Shown: piece after piece, positions 43,749 to 58,700 of the stretch | How the letters are laid out: each line of letters opens with the position of its first letter | How positions within the stretch are numbered: the first letter of the stretch is position 1 | Source of the DNA: Saccharobesus litoralis | GTDB lineage: Bacteria; Pseudomonadota; Gammaproteobacteria; Enterobacterales; Alteromonadaceae | DNA length: 64,000 bases | Assembly: GCF_003063625.1 (NCBI RefSeq) | Contig: NZ_CP026604.1 | Span: 3,388,065-3,452,064 of the forward strand | Direction of reading: 5' to 3' | Program-made: the position numbers and the translations under genes | The notes under the pieces: generated by a model | The model's database searches: none | Told to the model about the DNA's origin: nothing | What the model saw: the letters and a program-made list of their open reading frames with translations, nothing else

Positions 43749-46700
43749 ATGAAAAAGTATGTTTTCAATAGTGTGGTTTCAGCCATGTTACCACTGGGGC
43801 TAGCACAGGGACATATTCACACTGAAAGTTATTTAAATGGAATAGACAACAATCGCTTACCTGATAACGGCGAAGATGTTGTTGAAACAGTTGATCTTTC
43901 TACATCGATTAGCTTGATGACGGATAATCATATTGCGGATAAGTACCCTTCCGACATTTCATTTTCTCCAACTATTACTCACCATGCAGATAATGTAATC
44001 AGTAATGCCGATATTAGTTCAGAAGCATCGCTGGCTAATACCGCTACTGACTACCAGTTAGTTGATCGAACTCTAGAGTTAAAACAAGCACAAATTGTTA
44101 CAGAGCTGGTTGTTATTGATGAAGCAGTCCCTGATAAGCATTTATTTTATAAGCAATTAAAACCCAATGTTGATGTTATTGAAATTAGCAGCAATGAGAG
44201 TGGTTTAAGGCAGTTAGTTGCTAAACTTCAAGGCTATCAAAACATCAAAGCCCTGCATTTAGTGTCTCATGCTGAATCAGGTTTAATTAAGTTAGGTTCT
44301 GACAATATAACGGAAGAATTGCTTAAAAATGAGTTAGCCACTCTTTCTCGTTTAGACAAGGTTATGCTGGATGGTGCGGATGTATTAATTTATGGCTGTA
44401 ACCTTGCTTCAAACTCAGATGGTATTGAGTTAATTAATTTGATATCGCAAAGGATGAATGTTGATGTCGCAGCATCTTCTAACTTTACAGGTAATAAAGA
44501 TCGAGGTGGGGACTGGGATCTTGAGATAACAAAAGGTGATATTGAAGCTAAACCTTTGTTTGATTCAGTCGCCATGGCAGATTTTGATGATGTTTTGGCC
44601 TATAACGGCACGCTTGCATTAGGCAATATGCCAACTGGTTATGGTGCGACTAAAAGCTATACTATTCCCACAACGAGCTACACGATTAGCATTTCTACGG
44701 ACACTTCAGGTAGCAAAGATTTATACAATTATGCTGCTGGATATGTTTATGTAGGAACTGCCGATAGCAGTAACACTAAGTCTTATATTCAATTTACGAA
44801 TGGCGAAACATTCAATTTAACGTCTCTTTATGTTTATTTGGGCTTCGGTGCACCTTCTCAAACGATTAACTTTTCTTCAAATAAAAACGGGAGTGTTAGC
44901 TCTACCTCTCTTTCGGCACAAGGCGGTACTACAGTTAACTTTTCTGGTTCTAACTGGGAAGGTATTTCAACGCTAACAATAGAGAGTTCAACTGGGACGC
45001 TGCACTGGACTAAGTTAGATAATATTGTACTAGCTAGCCTTTCAGCTTCTAATTCAGCCCCCACGCTTTCTACTAACACCGGCGTTACACTTAGCGAAGG
45101 TACCTCTTTAACCATTGATTCTGCCAAATTAGACGCTTCTGATGACTCTGACTCCGGAACTGGCATTACCTATACTCTAACAACAGCACCAACTAATGGT
45201 GCCTTATGGATAGATGCGAATACTGATGGAAAAATAGCCACCAGCAATGAATTAAGAACAACAGCTGTCTTAACATCAACATGGACAGAAGATGATATCA
45301 CCAATAATCGACTAAAATATTGGCATTATGGAACGGATACCACCAGCGATAGTTTTGTCGTTAATATCTCTGATAGTCAGAGTGAAGTATTATCTAACCA
45401 AACAGTGTCAATTTCTGTCACTGCGGTTAGCGACAGTACGGTTAATTTAGCGCAAGGTGACGTAGTTCCGACTAAATTAGATAAAGACAATAATTTATTT
45501 GAATTTGTGAATTTAGTGGATTTACCGGCGAACACAGTTTTAAAATTCACTGATAAAGGCTGGGCTACGAGTAATAAATTTGTAACCAACTATGTATCTG
45601 AAGGATTTGTCACTTGGACTGTACCGAGTAATATATCTGCTGGGCAGCTATTTAGGTTAACATTATCAGGCTTGGGGTCTGTTAGTTTAACCCATGTATC
45701 TAATAGTAACACAGACTTAAGTTCGCAAATTAGCTATACGCCATATAACGGAACAGCTGCAGCTATGATGTCCATAGCTGGTGAACAGATGTTTATTTTC
45801 CAAGGCAGTGAAGATAACCCGTTCTTTATTTTTGGTATTAATTCTTCAAATGAAGCATCAGCTTTATCCGGTGATGGTTGGACAACCAATAGTGTATCAG
45901 ACACCATTATTACAACTTCGACCAAGCCAGGCGGTACGGGAAGTCAAAACAGCCTTGCAGCCGATGGTGAAGTGGCGTTTACTAGTAGTACCCCAAGCAC
46001 AAGCTCGGGTGAAAAAGATATCCGAGCTTATACCGGCCCTACGACAGCTACCGATAAAGCAACGTGGTTAACTCGTATTAACGATGTTGAAAATAATTGG
46101 GGCGGTGACGATTCATCTTTAGCTAGCTCTATTACAGATAGCATCACTATTTCTTCTGGTCCAACAGTATCAACCAGCAACCTCAGTTTATCAGGCGCAT
46201 CCGGTACTGGAGGGGCCTTTAAAATTGGCGATACTGTTACTGCAACTTGGGACAATACAGGCAGTGGCGATAATAACTCTAATATCACAGCAGTTGCGGT
46301 TGATTTTAGTGATTTTGGCGGTGGTTCTTCTGTCGCGGCATCCAACTCAAGTGAAACTTGGACAGCAACATATACCCTAGTATCAGGCAGTGTTGATTCA
46401 ACTACGGCTAACGTAGTGGTTACCGCAAGTGATAGTAACGGCGATGGTTCAGTGACTAGCACCATTAATGCCACAGCAGATAACGTTGCGCCGACAGTAA
46501 CAGATGGCAAGATCAGTATTGCTGGCGCTAGTGGTACAGGGGGCGCGTTTAAAACTGGTGATACCTTAACAGTAACTTGGGATGATACCTCAGGTAGCGG
46601 TGATAACAATACCGATACTATATCGTCTGTAACAGGTGATTTAAGTGCCTTTGGTGGTGGTGCTGCTGTCTCGTTTACTAATAGCGCAGATACTTGGACT

Positions 46701-49700
46701 GCGACTTTAGCCATATCGGCTGGCAGTATTGATTCAACTAATTTGAATCCTTCTATCACAGTAACAGATAATGCTGGCAATACGACAACCACATCTGACT
46801 CAACTAACGCCACTTTAGATAATATTGCGCCGACATTGACGGATGACAATATTTCGGTATCAGACACAACTCTGAAAAACGGTGATGTCGTTACTGTTAC
46901 TTGGAACAATGCGTCTGGCGGTGATGCCAATAGCGATTCAATATCTAGCGTAGTTGCCAATATATCGGCACTCGGTGGTAGTGCATCATTGGCATTGTCT
47001 GAGTCGGGCGATGTTTGGGCAGGTGATTACACAGTTTCATCTGGTTCAACCGAGGGCTCAAATCTTAATGTTACGTTAACCGCTACTGATAATGCCGGAA
47101 ATACCACAACTCAAGCAGATAGCAGTAATATTAAGTTGGATCGTACGGCGCCGTCTATTTCTGGGTTAACGGTTTCATCTGATGATACGGTTGATAATAG
47201 CGATACGATCACAGCGGTTGCTTATTCGGGTTCAACTTCAGGTGTTGAAGATGGCCAAGTGGTAACTGTTGTAGTTGGTGGGGTCACCGTGAGTCCTACT
47301 GTTTCTAGTGACTCGTTTAGCGGCACAATTAATTTATCTGGTGTGAGTAACGATAATTCTGTCGCTGTTACGGCAGATGTTACAGACCAAGTGGGTAACG
47401 CCGCGACTCAGTTGTCGAAAACCATAGTTAAAAATACAAATGCTGCGCCAACAGCTTCTTCTGTAACCTTCACAGGCATGTTAAAAGAAGGGGAAACGTT
47501 AACAGGTTCTTATACTTATAACGATACTGACAGTGACGCTGAAACGACATCTACGTTTAAATGGTATCGCTCTGATGATAGTAGCGGTACAAACAAAGCA
47601 GCAATCAGTGGAGCAACTAGCTCTACATATATTTTGGTTTCTGCTGATGTAGGCAAGTATATTAGTTTTGAAGTGACGCCAGTTAATGCTGTATCTTCCG
47701 GTTCAGCAACAGAAAGTAGTATTAACAGTACTGCTGTTGCGACAGCGGTGACCTTGGCGCAAAGTGATTTAATGATCACTAAGTTAAACACCACCACGGG
47801 TAATAAATCATTTGATTTTGTTAATTTAGTAGAAATACCTTCTGGTACAGTCATTAAGTTCACCGATAAAGGTTGGCAAACAGCAGATGCATTCACAACT
47901 AATGCCTCTGGTGATGGTGTTATTACTTGGACAACGACAAGTACTATTGCAGCGGGTCATTTATTTAGAATGACATTCAGTGGTTCTAGTGCAGTATCTT
48001 TTATTCAAGTCTCCAATAGTAATACAGATATTTCTAGTCAAGTTAGTGTTTCGGGTCTATCACTTGCAGCTACGGGAACTATGCTTTCAGGCCGCGAGCA
48101 AATTTTTATTTACCAAGGGGCTGATTCAGATCCTTTCTTTATTTTTGGTATTCATACTCAAGGCGTATCAGATATTGTAACGGCAACCGGCGACGAGCAA
48201 GGTTGGAGTTCGGCGTCAGTGGCAGCAACTTCAACGTTTGCATCTACACGGCCTGATGGAACAAACAGTCAAAATGGTTTAACTAATGGCAGTAGTGCGG
48301 TTACGTTTATTTCGGATCCTAGTGAAGTCAGGGCTTACACAGGGACTGTTGAAGGGGCGGTTAAAGCGGATTGGATTACTCGAATTGCCAACCGAGATAA
48401 CTGGTCAAGCAATGCTTCTGCAGTCAGTGAGTCTGTAACCGCTAGTATTTCATTCGACCCAGATACCGCGCCAACCCTAACAGGTATGCCAACTAGCTTT
48501 AATGCCGATGAAGACACACTTACTACGCTAACCTTGTCCAATGTGGCGGTAACTGACTCTGAAAACGATACTATAACTCTAGTTTTAGCTGCTGATTCGG
48601 GAACATTAAGTGCAACCACGGACACAGTTGTTGTAGCGGGTAGTGGCAGTTCGACTATTTCATTTACCGGTTCAACAAGTGAAATAGCAACTTATTTTGA
48701 CACAACAAGTCGTTTAACATTCCAAACAGCTAGCAATGCCGAGTCTGATGTCACTTTAGTGGCAACCCCCTATGGCAAAGCAGCAGGTACCGCGACTTCA
48801 GCAACAATTACAGTATCAGGGCAAAACGATGCGCCAACGGTATCTTCAGTTCCAACTACGTTAACTATTAATGAAGATACAACCGCCAATATTGATTTAT
48901 CAGATGCGACGATTGCCGATGTGGACAGCGGCGACACGGTTACTTTGTTATTGAGCGCCAGTGCGGGAACGTTACTGACACCGGCATCAGACAGTAATAT
49001 TGCAGCATCGCTTAGCTCAAATACGGTGACCTTATCGGGTACACCAGCTAACCTAAATACCTATTTAGATACAGCATCAAACTTAAAATATACGCCAGTT
49101 AGCAATGTTAATGGTGCAGCGCAAGCCACTTTAACCTTATCGGGCAATGATAGCTCATCGGCGAGTTTACTTTCGACCACTAGTATCACCATAGACATTA
49201 CTGCGCAAAATGACGCGCCAGGCTTGGCTGTTAATAACGGTGTCACCTTAAATGAAGGGGCAACTGTTACCTTAAGCGCATCACACTTGTCGGCCACTGA
49301 TATTGACGATAGTGAAGTGGTGTATACGCTTTCTTCTGTACCGTCCAATGGTACGTTATATTTGAATTCATCAGCGCTGGCCAATTCTGGCACCTTTACT
49401 CAAGCTAATATCAATGCCGGCTCGGTGAGTTATGTGCACAGTGGCAGTGAAACGACTTCTGATTCGTTTGTTTTTGTAAATGAAGATGGTAACGAAGACG
49501 CTTCAACTCCAAGCAGTGAATCTTTCTCGATTACCATTTCGGCAGTTAATGATGCGCCTGTCGTCGCAACCAATAGTGGTGCTACTGTTAGTGAAGCTGA
49601 TACAGTGACAATAGCAGCGTCGGCGTTATCGGCCACGGATAATGACGATGCTGAAGTAACTTATACCGTCACCTCAATACCTAGCAATGGTACGTTATTT

Positions 49701-52700
49701 GTTAGTGGAAGCTCAGTCAGTGCAAATGGTACGTTTACTCAGTCCAATATAGGTAGTGGAGTCATTACTTATGTACACGATGGTAGTGAAACCACGTCAG
49801 ATTCGTTTGTTTTTGTTAATGAAGATGGCAATGAAGATAGCTCAACTCCAGCTAATCAAACCTTTAGTCTAACAATTACGCCTGTTAATGACGCACCAGC
49901 CGTATCGGTGAATGATGGTTTAACTTTAAATGAAGGTGCTACGGCGACAATTTCAGCTACAGATTTATCTGTAACCGATGTTGATGATAGTGAGGTGACT
50001 TATACGCTTTCTAGTGTACCAACAAACGGTACTTTATTCCTTAGCTCATCCGCTTTAGCCAATGCCGGTACCTTTACTCAAGCTAATATAGCGGCTAACG
50101 CGCTAACTTATGTGCATGATGGTAGCGAGACAACAGCCGATACTTTTGTTTTTACCAATGAAGATGGTAATGAAGATAGTTCTACGCCTGTTGCGCAAAC
50201 CTTTAGTATTACTGTTACGGCACAAAATGACGCACCTGTTATTGATCTTGCGGGTGCGGGTGGCGGTGCGGCGACTGATCGTACACTAACCTTTACCGAA
50301 GGCGATGATACGATCACCTTAGTATCATCTGCCAATGTAACAGATAACGATACCGGTGAGCAGATCACGGGTATTACGGTGGCGTTAACCAATGATCAGG
50401 ATGGCACTGCTGAAGGCTTGAATGTCACCGGTGCGGCGCAAAATGCGTTAACGGGTATAACCGGTCAGTCAGATATTACAGGGCAAGATACTATTACTAT
50501 CAATGGTGCTACCGCTAGTACCAGTGAAGTTGCCACTTTCTTACGTTCTATTTCTTATCAAAACTCATCGACTAGTCCAAATACGACCCAGCGTGTGATT
50601 AATGTTACGGTTAACGATGGTGATACGACAGCAACTAGCACAATCAGTTTATCGGTTGCTGGCTTAACGGCAGCGACAGCGACCAGTGCGGTATTTAATA
50701 CCTCAAACGGTACAGGATTATCGCCGGCGATTACGTTTGGTAGTGAGAATGAAACGCTAACCGTTAGTAATGCAACCCATTTTGCTGGCTCTAGCCTACT
50801 AGGTGGCGGTGGTACCGATACTGTCGTCGTGACTGCTACTGGCGATGTTAATATTGGTGGCGCGACCACCATATCGTTAGATTCAGCATCGTTAATTATT
50901 AATAGCGGTGCCGATACTACAGTTACCTTAACGAATACCGATGGCTTAGATGATTTTAGTCAATATGTTGGCCAAGCGAGCCATCAAGATGTACTGAAAT
51001 ATTCATCAATTTCGGGTGCTGACTTTACCAACATTACATTTAGCAACTGGGATGCCATCCAAAATGATTTAGCAACAGCGTCAAGTGGCCAAACGGTAAC
51101 TACCACGCTATCGGCAAGTAATTTATCCAGTGTTGCCAGTATTTTAGGTGATGCCTCTACTGATGTTATTAGTATTGATGCAGCAGATTTAGATCTGACC
51201 AATAACACCTTTAGTTCGATTGATGTTTTCAAAAATACCAGCTCGTCTGAAACCACGCTTACGGTCAATAGCAGCAACTTATCAGGAATAACGGAATTTG
51301 ATTTAAGTGATGCGTCAACTGCTACATTGCAAAGTAGTTCTGCGCTTAATGTATCCAGTACAACCTTAACTGGGGTTGATGTTCTTAAAACGTCGAGCAC
51401 AGCAGGCATTAGTTTGGTTGTCACGCCAGCGCAATTCAATAGTTTGTCGAGTGTAATCGGTGGTAGTGGTACAGATACCTTAGTTATTAGTGGAGCTGGC
51501 ACGTTAACCGCAACGCCAACTTTATCTTCGATTGAAGTGCTGCGCTTTTCTGACAGTACTTCGGGTGCTCAAACACTGACATTGTCAGCGGTTACTGCTA
51601 ATGGCTTGTCACTTGAAGCGACAACCTCAGATGTATTCTCAATAACGGCTGCTACTGGCAGTCAAACAATTAATGCTCATAGCAATGGTGGTTCGATTGA
51701 TGTTGGAGCAGGTAACGATACGGTTACGCTTAGCTCAGGCACAGAAACAGTCACCTTAGGTGATGGCAGTGATATTTTGGTTGGTACATCAACTAACCTC
51801 AATGGTGCGACCATTGCTGATCTGGAAGTTGGCGATCAGATCATTCTAAAAGGCAGTGTGATCAGTAATTCAAATGTGAGCTTTAGTAGTGCTAACACCT
51901 TCTTAATCGACACTGATGCGACTGATTTTACCTCGTCAGAAGTGAGCCTAGCACTGGCTAATTCAGCGGGAAGTACGTTAACGGCAAGTGTTTCGAATGA
52001 CGGTACAGATTCGACAATTTCTATTGCGTTGGCAAATCAAGCGCCGACGATCACAAGTGCCCCAACAACACTGACTGTAACTGAAGATATTGCTTCCAAT
52101 ATTGACTTTACGACGGTGACTTTTGCTGATGGCGATGCAAGTGACACTTTAACGTTGTCTTTGTCTACCTCGAGTAAAGGTACATTAAGTGCGTCCAACA
52201 CAGTCTCTGGTATAGCCGTTACTAATAGCCCTAGCGCTAACGTAACCTTGGTTGGCACGCCAAGTAATCTAAATACCTATTTTGATACGGCCAGTCATGT
52301 TACTTATACCAGTAGTTTAAATGATAATGCGGGTACCAACTTAATTGTGACACCGCATGATGGTACGGAGGCTGGAACCGCGCAAACTATTAGCTTAGCG
52401 GTACAAGCTGTTAATGATACACCTACGATCACTTCAACGCCTTCTACTTCTGTTAATGAAGACGCAGCTTATAATTACACTATCAGTGCGACGGATGTTG
52501 AATCCAGTACGCTGGTATATGGGCAAGCTAGCATACCAAGTTGGTTAACCTTTAATAGCAGTACGCAAGTTTTAAGCGGCACGCCAAGCAATAGTGAAGT
52601 TGGTAACCATACGGTATCTCTGCAAGTGTCAGATGGTACAACCACTATTGGTGAGCAGTTCACGATTACCGTTGCAAATACTAATGATGCACCTGTTATA

Positions 52701-55700
52701 GGTTCAAGTGCTGTGACCTCGGCAACCGAAGATAGCGTTTATAACTATACATTGAGCGCTAGTGATGATGATAGCAATGATACCTTAACTTACAGCACGT
52801 CAGGGACAGTGCCGACTTGGTTAAGTTTCAATGGCTCATCAAAAGTCTTAAGTGGTACACCGAGTAATGACGATGTTGGTAACCATACCGTTTCGTTAGT
52901 GGTTAGCGACGGTACGACAACGACTGGTCAGCACTTTACTATAACGGTTGCTAATACCAATGATGCCCCAGAGATAAACTCGACAGCTATAACATCTGCA
53001 ACTGAAGACAGTGCTTATTCTTATACTTTATCAGCCAGTGATGTTGATAGCGGTGATAGCCTAACTTATTCTGCAGTGACTAAGCCGGACTGGTTATCTA
53101 TTAATGCTTCATCTGGAGTATTAAGCGGCACGCCAGATAATGATGATGTGGGTACGCATAGCGTGACCTTATCCGTGACTGACGGCACCACAACCGATAC
53201 GCAAAGCTTTACCATTACGGTTGCCAATACCAATGATGCACCAGAAATAAACTCGACAGCTATAACATCTGCAACCGAAGACAGTGCTTATTCTTATACC
53301 TTATCAGCCAGTGATGTAGATAGTGGTGATAGCTTAACCTATTCAGCTGTGACTAAGCCGGATTGGTTATCAATTAATGCTTCCTCTGGGGTATTAAGTG
53401 GCACACCAGATAATGATGATGTCGGTACGCATGGCGTAACCTTATCAGTAAGTGACGGTACCACAACTGATACGCAAAGCTTTACCATTACAGTGGCTAA
53501 TACCAACGATGCACCAGAAATAAACTCAACGGCGATTACCTCAGCGACCGAAGACAGTGCTTATGCGTATACCTTATCGGCCAGCGATGTTGATAGCGGC
53601 GATACCTTAACTTACGCTGTTGCGTCGAAACCGACTTGGTTAAGCTTTGATGCTGGCACTGGTGTATTAAGTGGCACACCAGAAAACGAACACGTGGGTA
53701 ACCATACGGTATCACTACAAGTGACTGATGGTACAACCACGATAGGTGAGCAATTTACTATTGCTGTGGCTAATACCAACGACGCACCAGTGATTGGTTC
53801 CACGGCGAATAGCTCGGCGACCGAAGACAGCGCTTATTCTTATACCTTATCAGCCAGTGATGTTGATACAGGTGATAGCCTAACTTATTCGGCTGTAACT
53901 AAACCGGACTGGTTATCCATTAATGCTTCATCTGGAGTATTAAGCGGCACGCCAGATAACGATGATGTTGGTACGCATGGCGTAACCTTATCCGTGACTG
54001 ACGGCACCACAACTGATACGCAAAGCTTTACCATTACAGTTGCTAATACCAACGACGCACCAGAAATAAACTCGACAGCTATAACATCTGCAACCGAAGA
54101 CAGTGCTTATTCTTATACCTTATCAGCCAGTGATGTAGATAGTGGTGATAGCTTAACCTATTCAGCTGTGACTAAGCCGGATTGGTTATCAATTAATGCT
54201 TCCTCTGGGGTATTAAGTGGCACACCAGATAATGATGATGTGGGTACGCATGGCGTAACCTTATCAGTGAGTGACGGTACTACAACCGATACGCAAAGCT
54301 TTAGCATAACGGTAGCCAATACCAACGATGCACCAGTGATTGGCTCAATGGCTATTACCTCAGCGACCGAAGACAGTGCTTATGCCTATACCTTATCAGC
54401 CAGCGACGTTGATAGCGGCGATACCTTAACGTACGCCGTTGCGTCGAAACCAACTTGGTTAAGCTTTGATGCTGGAACGGGTGTACTCAGTGGTACACCA
54501 GAGAACGAACACGTGGGTAACCATACGGTATCACTACAAGTGACCGACGGCACAACCACGATAGGCGAGCAATTTACCATAGCTGTGGCTAATACCAACG
54601 ATGCGCCAGTGATTGGCTCAACCGCCATTACCTCTGCGACCGAAGATAGCCCTTATGCGTATACGTTATCAGCTAGTGATGTTGATGTCGGTGATACCTT
54701 AACGTACGCTGTTGCGTCGAAACCAACTTGGTTAAGTTTTGATGCAGGAACCGGTGTACTCAGTGGCACACCAGAAAACGAACACGTGGGTAACCATACG
54801 GTATCACTACAAGTGACTGATGGCTCAACCACGATAGGCGAGCAATTTACCATTGCTGTAGCCAATACCAACGACGCGCCAGTGATTGGCTCAACCGCCA
54901 TTACCTCAGCGACCGAAGACAGTGCTTATGCCTATACCTTATCAGCCAGTGATGTTGATACCGGTGATAGCCTAACCTTATCAGCGCCAACCAAACCAGA
55001 CTGGTTAAGCTTTGATAGTGCCAACGGTGCGTTAACCGGTACACCAGATAATGATGATGTGGGTACGCATGCTGTTGTGTTACGCGCGACAGATGGCACC
55101 ACGAATACAGAGCAAAGCTTCACCATTACGGTTAGCAATACTAACGACGCGCCGGTTATTCAAAGCACAAGTATCACATCAGCGACCGAAGACAGTGGCT
55201 ATAGCTACACCTTATCGGCCACCGATGTTGATAGTGGCGATACCTTAACCTTATCCGCGCCGACTACACCTGATTGGTTAACTTTTGATGCCAATAGTGG
55301 TGTGTTAAGTGGTACACCAGCTAACGCTAACGTTGGTACGCATGCGGTAGTATTGCGTGCAGCAGACGGCACCACCAATACAGACCAAAGCTTCACCATC
55401 ACGGTAAGCAATGTTAACGATGCGCCGGTTAATGCGACAGTCGCCCATGTCTCTATTTCAGAAGACACCACGCATACCTATGATAGCAATGCGGTCAGTG
55501 TTAATGACGTTGATGGCGAGAACTTAACGGTACAACTCGCAACTAGCGGCGGTACGTTAGCCCTAAGTCAAACAACAGACTTAACTGGTACGACAGAGGC
55601 AGGTGCGACCTTAAGCTTTAGCGGTACTCAAGCGAATATTAATGCTGCGCTTAACAATCTAACCTTCTATGCGGGCGATGATGCGAATGGTACTTACACC

Positions 55701-58700
55701 ATCACGCAAACAGTCAATGATGCACTAACCAGTGATGTCGATACCTTTGAAGTTACGGTTAACAATGTCAACGACGCGCCAGTGAATACTGTGCCAAGCC
55801 AAGTGACGGTATCAGAAGACACGAACTACACCTTTACGGGTAGCGAAGTCTTTAGTGTTAGTGATGCGGATAGCAGCGACACCTTAACCGTGACCTTAGT
55901 CAGCTCAAGTGGTCAGTTAAGCCTAAGTGGCACAACCTCGTTAAGCTTTACCGAAGGCGACGGCAGCGCAGACAGCAGCATGACGTTCAGCGGTAGTCAG
56001 TCGGACATCAATACCGCGCTTACGAACTTGGTGTACAGCCCAGTCACGAATGACGATAGTTCAGCCACCATCACGATGAGTGTGACGGACGGTACCACAG
56101 AAGTTGATAGCGATACGGTCACCGCCGATATTAGTGCAGCGAATGATGCACCGGTTATTACGGTGGCAACAGCGGCAACTAATGAAGATGTTGCTGCTAC
56201 TTTAAGTGTTAGCAATATTAGTGTTACCGATATTGATAGTGCCAGCTTAACCGTGAGCTTAACCAGTAGCAATGGTGCAATGAACCTTGCTGATAGCAGC
56301 TCAGTGACCTTAACCACAGGTGATGGTACAACTGATACGTCGGTTGTTATGCATGGCTCGATCGCGAGTATTAATAGTGCGCTAGCGGGTATGACATTTA
56401 TACCTAGTGGCAACTTCAATGGCACTGGCCTAGTGACTGTTGTCGCGGTTGATGAAAGCTTAACGCAAACCGATACCGTAACCATCAATGTGGCAGCGGT
56501 GAACGACGCGCCAGTTATCGATTCCACGGCGAACCCTTCTGCGACAGAGGATAGTGCTTATGCCTATACCTTATCAGCCAGTGATGTTGATACCGATGAT
56601 AGCCTAACTTATTCGGCTGTAACTAAACCGGACTGGTTATCAATTAATGCTTCCTCTGGGGTATTAAGTGGCACACCAGATAATGATGATGTGGGCACGC
56701 ATGGCGTGACCTTATCCGTGACTGACGGTACCACAACCGATACGCAAAGCTTTACCATTACAGTGGCTAATACCAACGATGCACCTATCATTGGCTCAAC
56801 GGCCATTACCTCAGCGACAGAGGATAGTGCTTATGCCTATACCTTATCAGCCAGTGATGTAGATAGTGGTGATAGCTTAACTTATTCAGCTGTAACTAAG
56901 CCGGATTGGTTATCAATTAATGCTTCCTCTGGGGTATTAAGCGGAACGCCAGATAATGATGATGTGGGTACGCATGGCGTAACCTTATCAGTGAGTGACG
57001 GTACTACAACCGATACGCAAAGCTTTAGCATAACGGTAGCCAATACCAACGATGCACCAGTGATTGGCTCAACGGCTATTACCTCAGCGACCGAAGACAG
57101 TGCTTATGCCTATACCTTATCAGCCAGCGACGTTGATAGCGGCGATACCTTAACGTACGCCGTTGCGTCGAAACCAACTTGGTTAAGCTTTGATGCTGGA
57201 ACGGGTGTACTCAGTGGTACACCAGAAAACGAACACGTGGGTAACCATACGGTATCACTACAAGTGACTGATGGCACAACCACGATAGGCGAGCAATTTA
57301 CTATTGCTGTGGCTAATACCAACGACGCGCCAGTGATTGGCTCAAGCGCCATTACCTCTGCGACCGAAGATAGCCCTTATGCGTATACGTTATCAGCAAG
57401 TGATGTTGATGTAGGTGATACCTTAACGTACGCTGTTGCGTCGAAACCAACGTGGTTAAACTTTGATGCCGGAACCGGTGTTTTAAGTGGTACACCAGAA
57501 AACGAACACGTGGGTAACCATACGGTATCACTGCAAGTGACTGATGGCTCAACCACGATAGGCGAGCAATTTACCATTGCAGTGGCCAATACCAACGACG
57601 CGCCAGTGATTGGTTCAACGGCGAATACCTCAGCGACCGAAGACAGTGCTTATGCGTATACCTTATCAGCCAGTGATGTTGATAGCGGTGATAGCTTAAC
57701 CTTATCAGCGCCAACCAAACCAGACTGGTTAAGCTTTGATAGTGCCAGCGGTGCATTAACCGGTACACCAGATAATGATGATGTGGGTACGCATGCTGTT
57801 GTGTTACGCGCGACAGATGGCACCACGAATACAGAGCAAAGCTTCACCATTACGGTTAGCAATACCAACGATGCGCCGGTTATTCAAAGCACAAGTATCA
57901 CGTCAGCGACCGAAGACAGTGGCTATAGCTACACCTTATCGGCCACAGATGTTGATAGTGGCGATACCTTAACCTTATCCGCACCAACCAAGCCAGACTG
58001 GTTAACCTTTGATGCCAATAGTGGCGTGCTAAGTGGTACACCAGCTAACGCTAACGTTGGTACGCATGCGGTTGTATTGCGCGCAGCAGACGGTACGACC
58101 AATACAGACCAAAGCTTCACCATCACGGTAAGCAATGTTAACGATGCGCCGGTTAATGCGACAGTCGCCCATGTTTCTATCTCAGAAGACACCACGCATA
58201 CCTATGATAGCAATGCGGTCAGTGTTAATGACGTTGATGGCGAGAACTTAACGGTACAACTTGCAACTAGCGGCGGCACGTTAGCCCTAAGTCAAACAAC
58301 AGACTTAACTGGTACGACAGAGGCAGGTGCGACCTTAAGCTTTAGCGGTACTCAAGCGAATATTAATGCTGCGCTTAACAATCTCACCTTCTATGCGGGC
58401 GATGATGCAAATGGTACTTACACCATCACGCAAACAGTCAATGATGCACTAACCAGTGATGTCGATACCTTCGAAGTCACGGTTAACAATGTCAATGATG
58501 CGCCAGTGAATAGCGTACCAAGCCAAGTAACGGTATCAGAAGATACGAACTACACCTTTACGGGTAGCGAAGCCTTTAGTGTTAGTGATGCGGATAGCAG
58601 CGACACCTTAACCGTGACCTTAGTCAGCTCAAGTGGTCAGTTAAGCTTAAGTGGCACAACCTCGTTAAGCTTCACCGAAGGCGATGGTAGTGCAGACAGC

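Noticed and set aside
51700-51790. RTX calcium-binding nonapeptide array in the third giant
   Set aside because: Only one or two degenerate GxGND-type units are present, so a type I secretion RTX protein is not supported.
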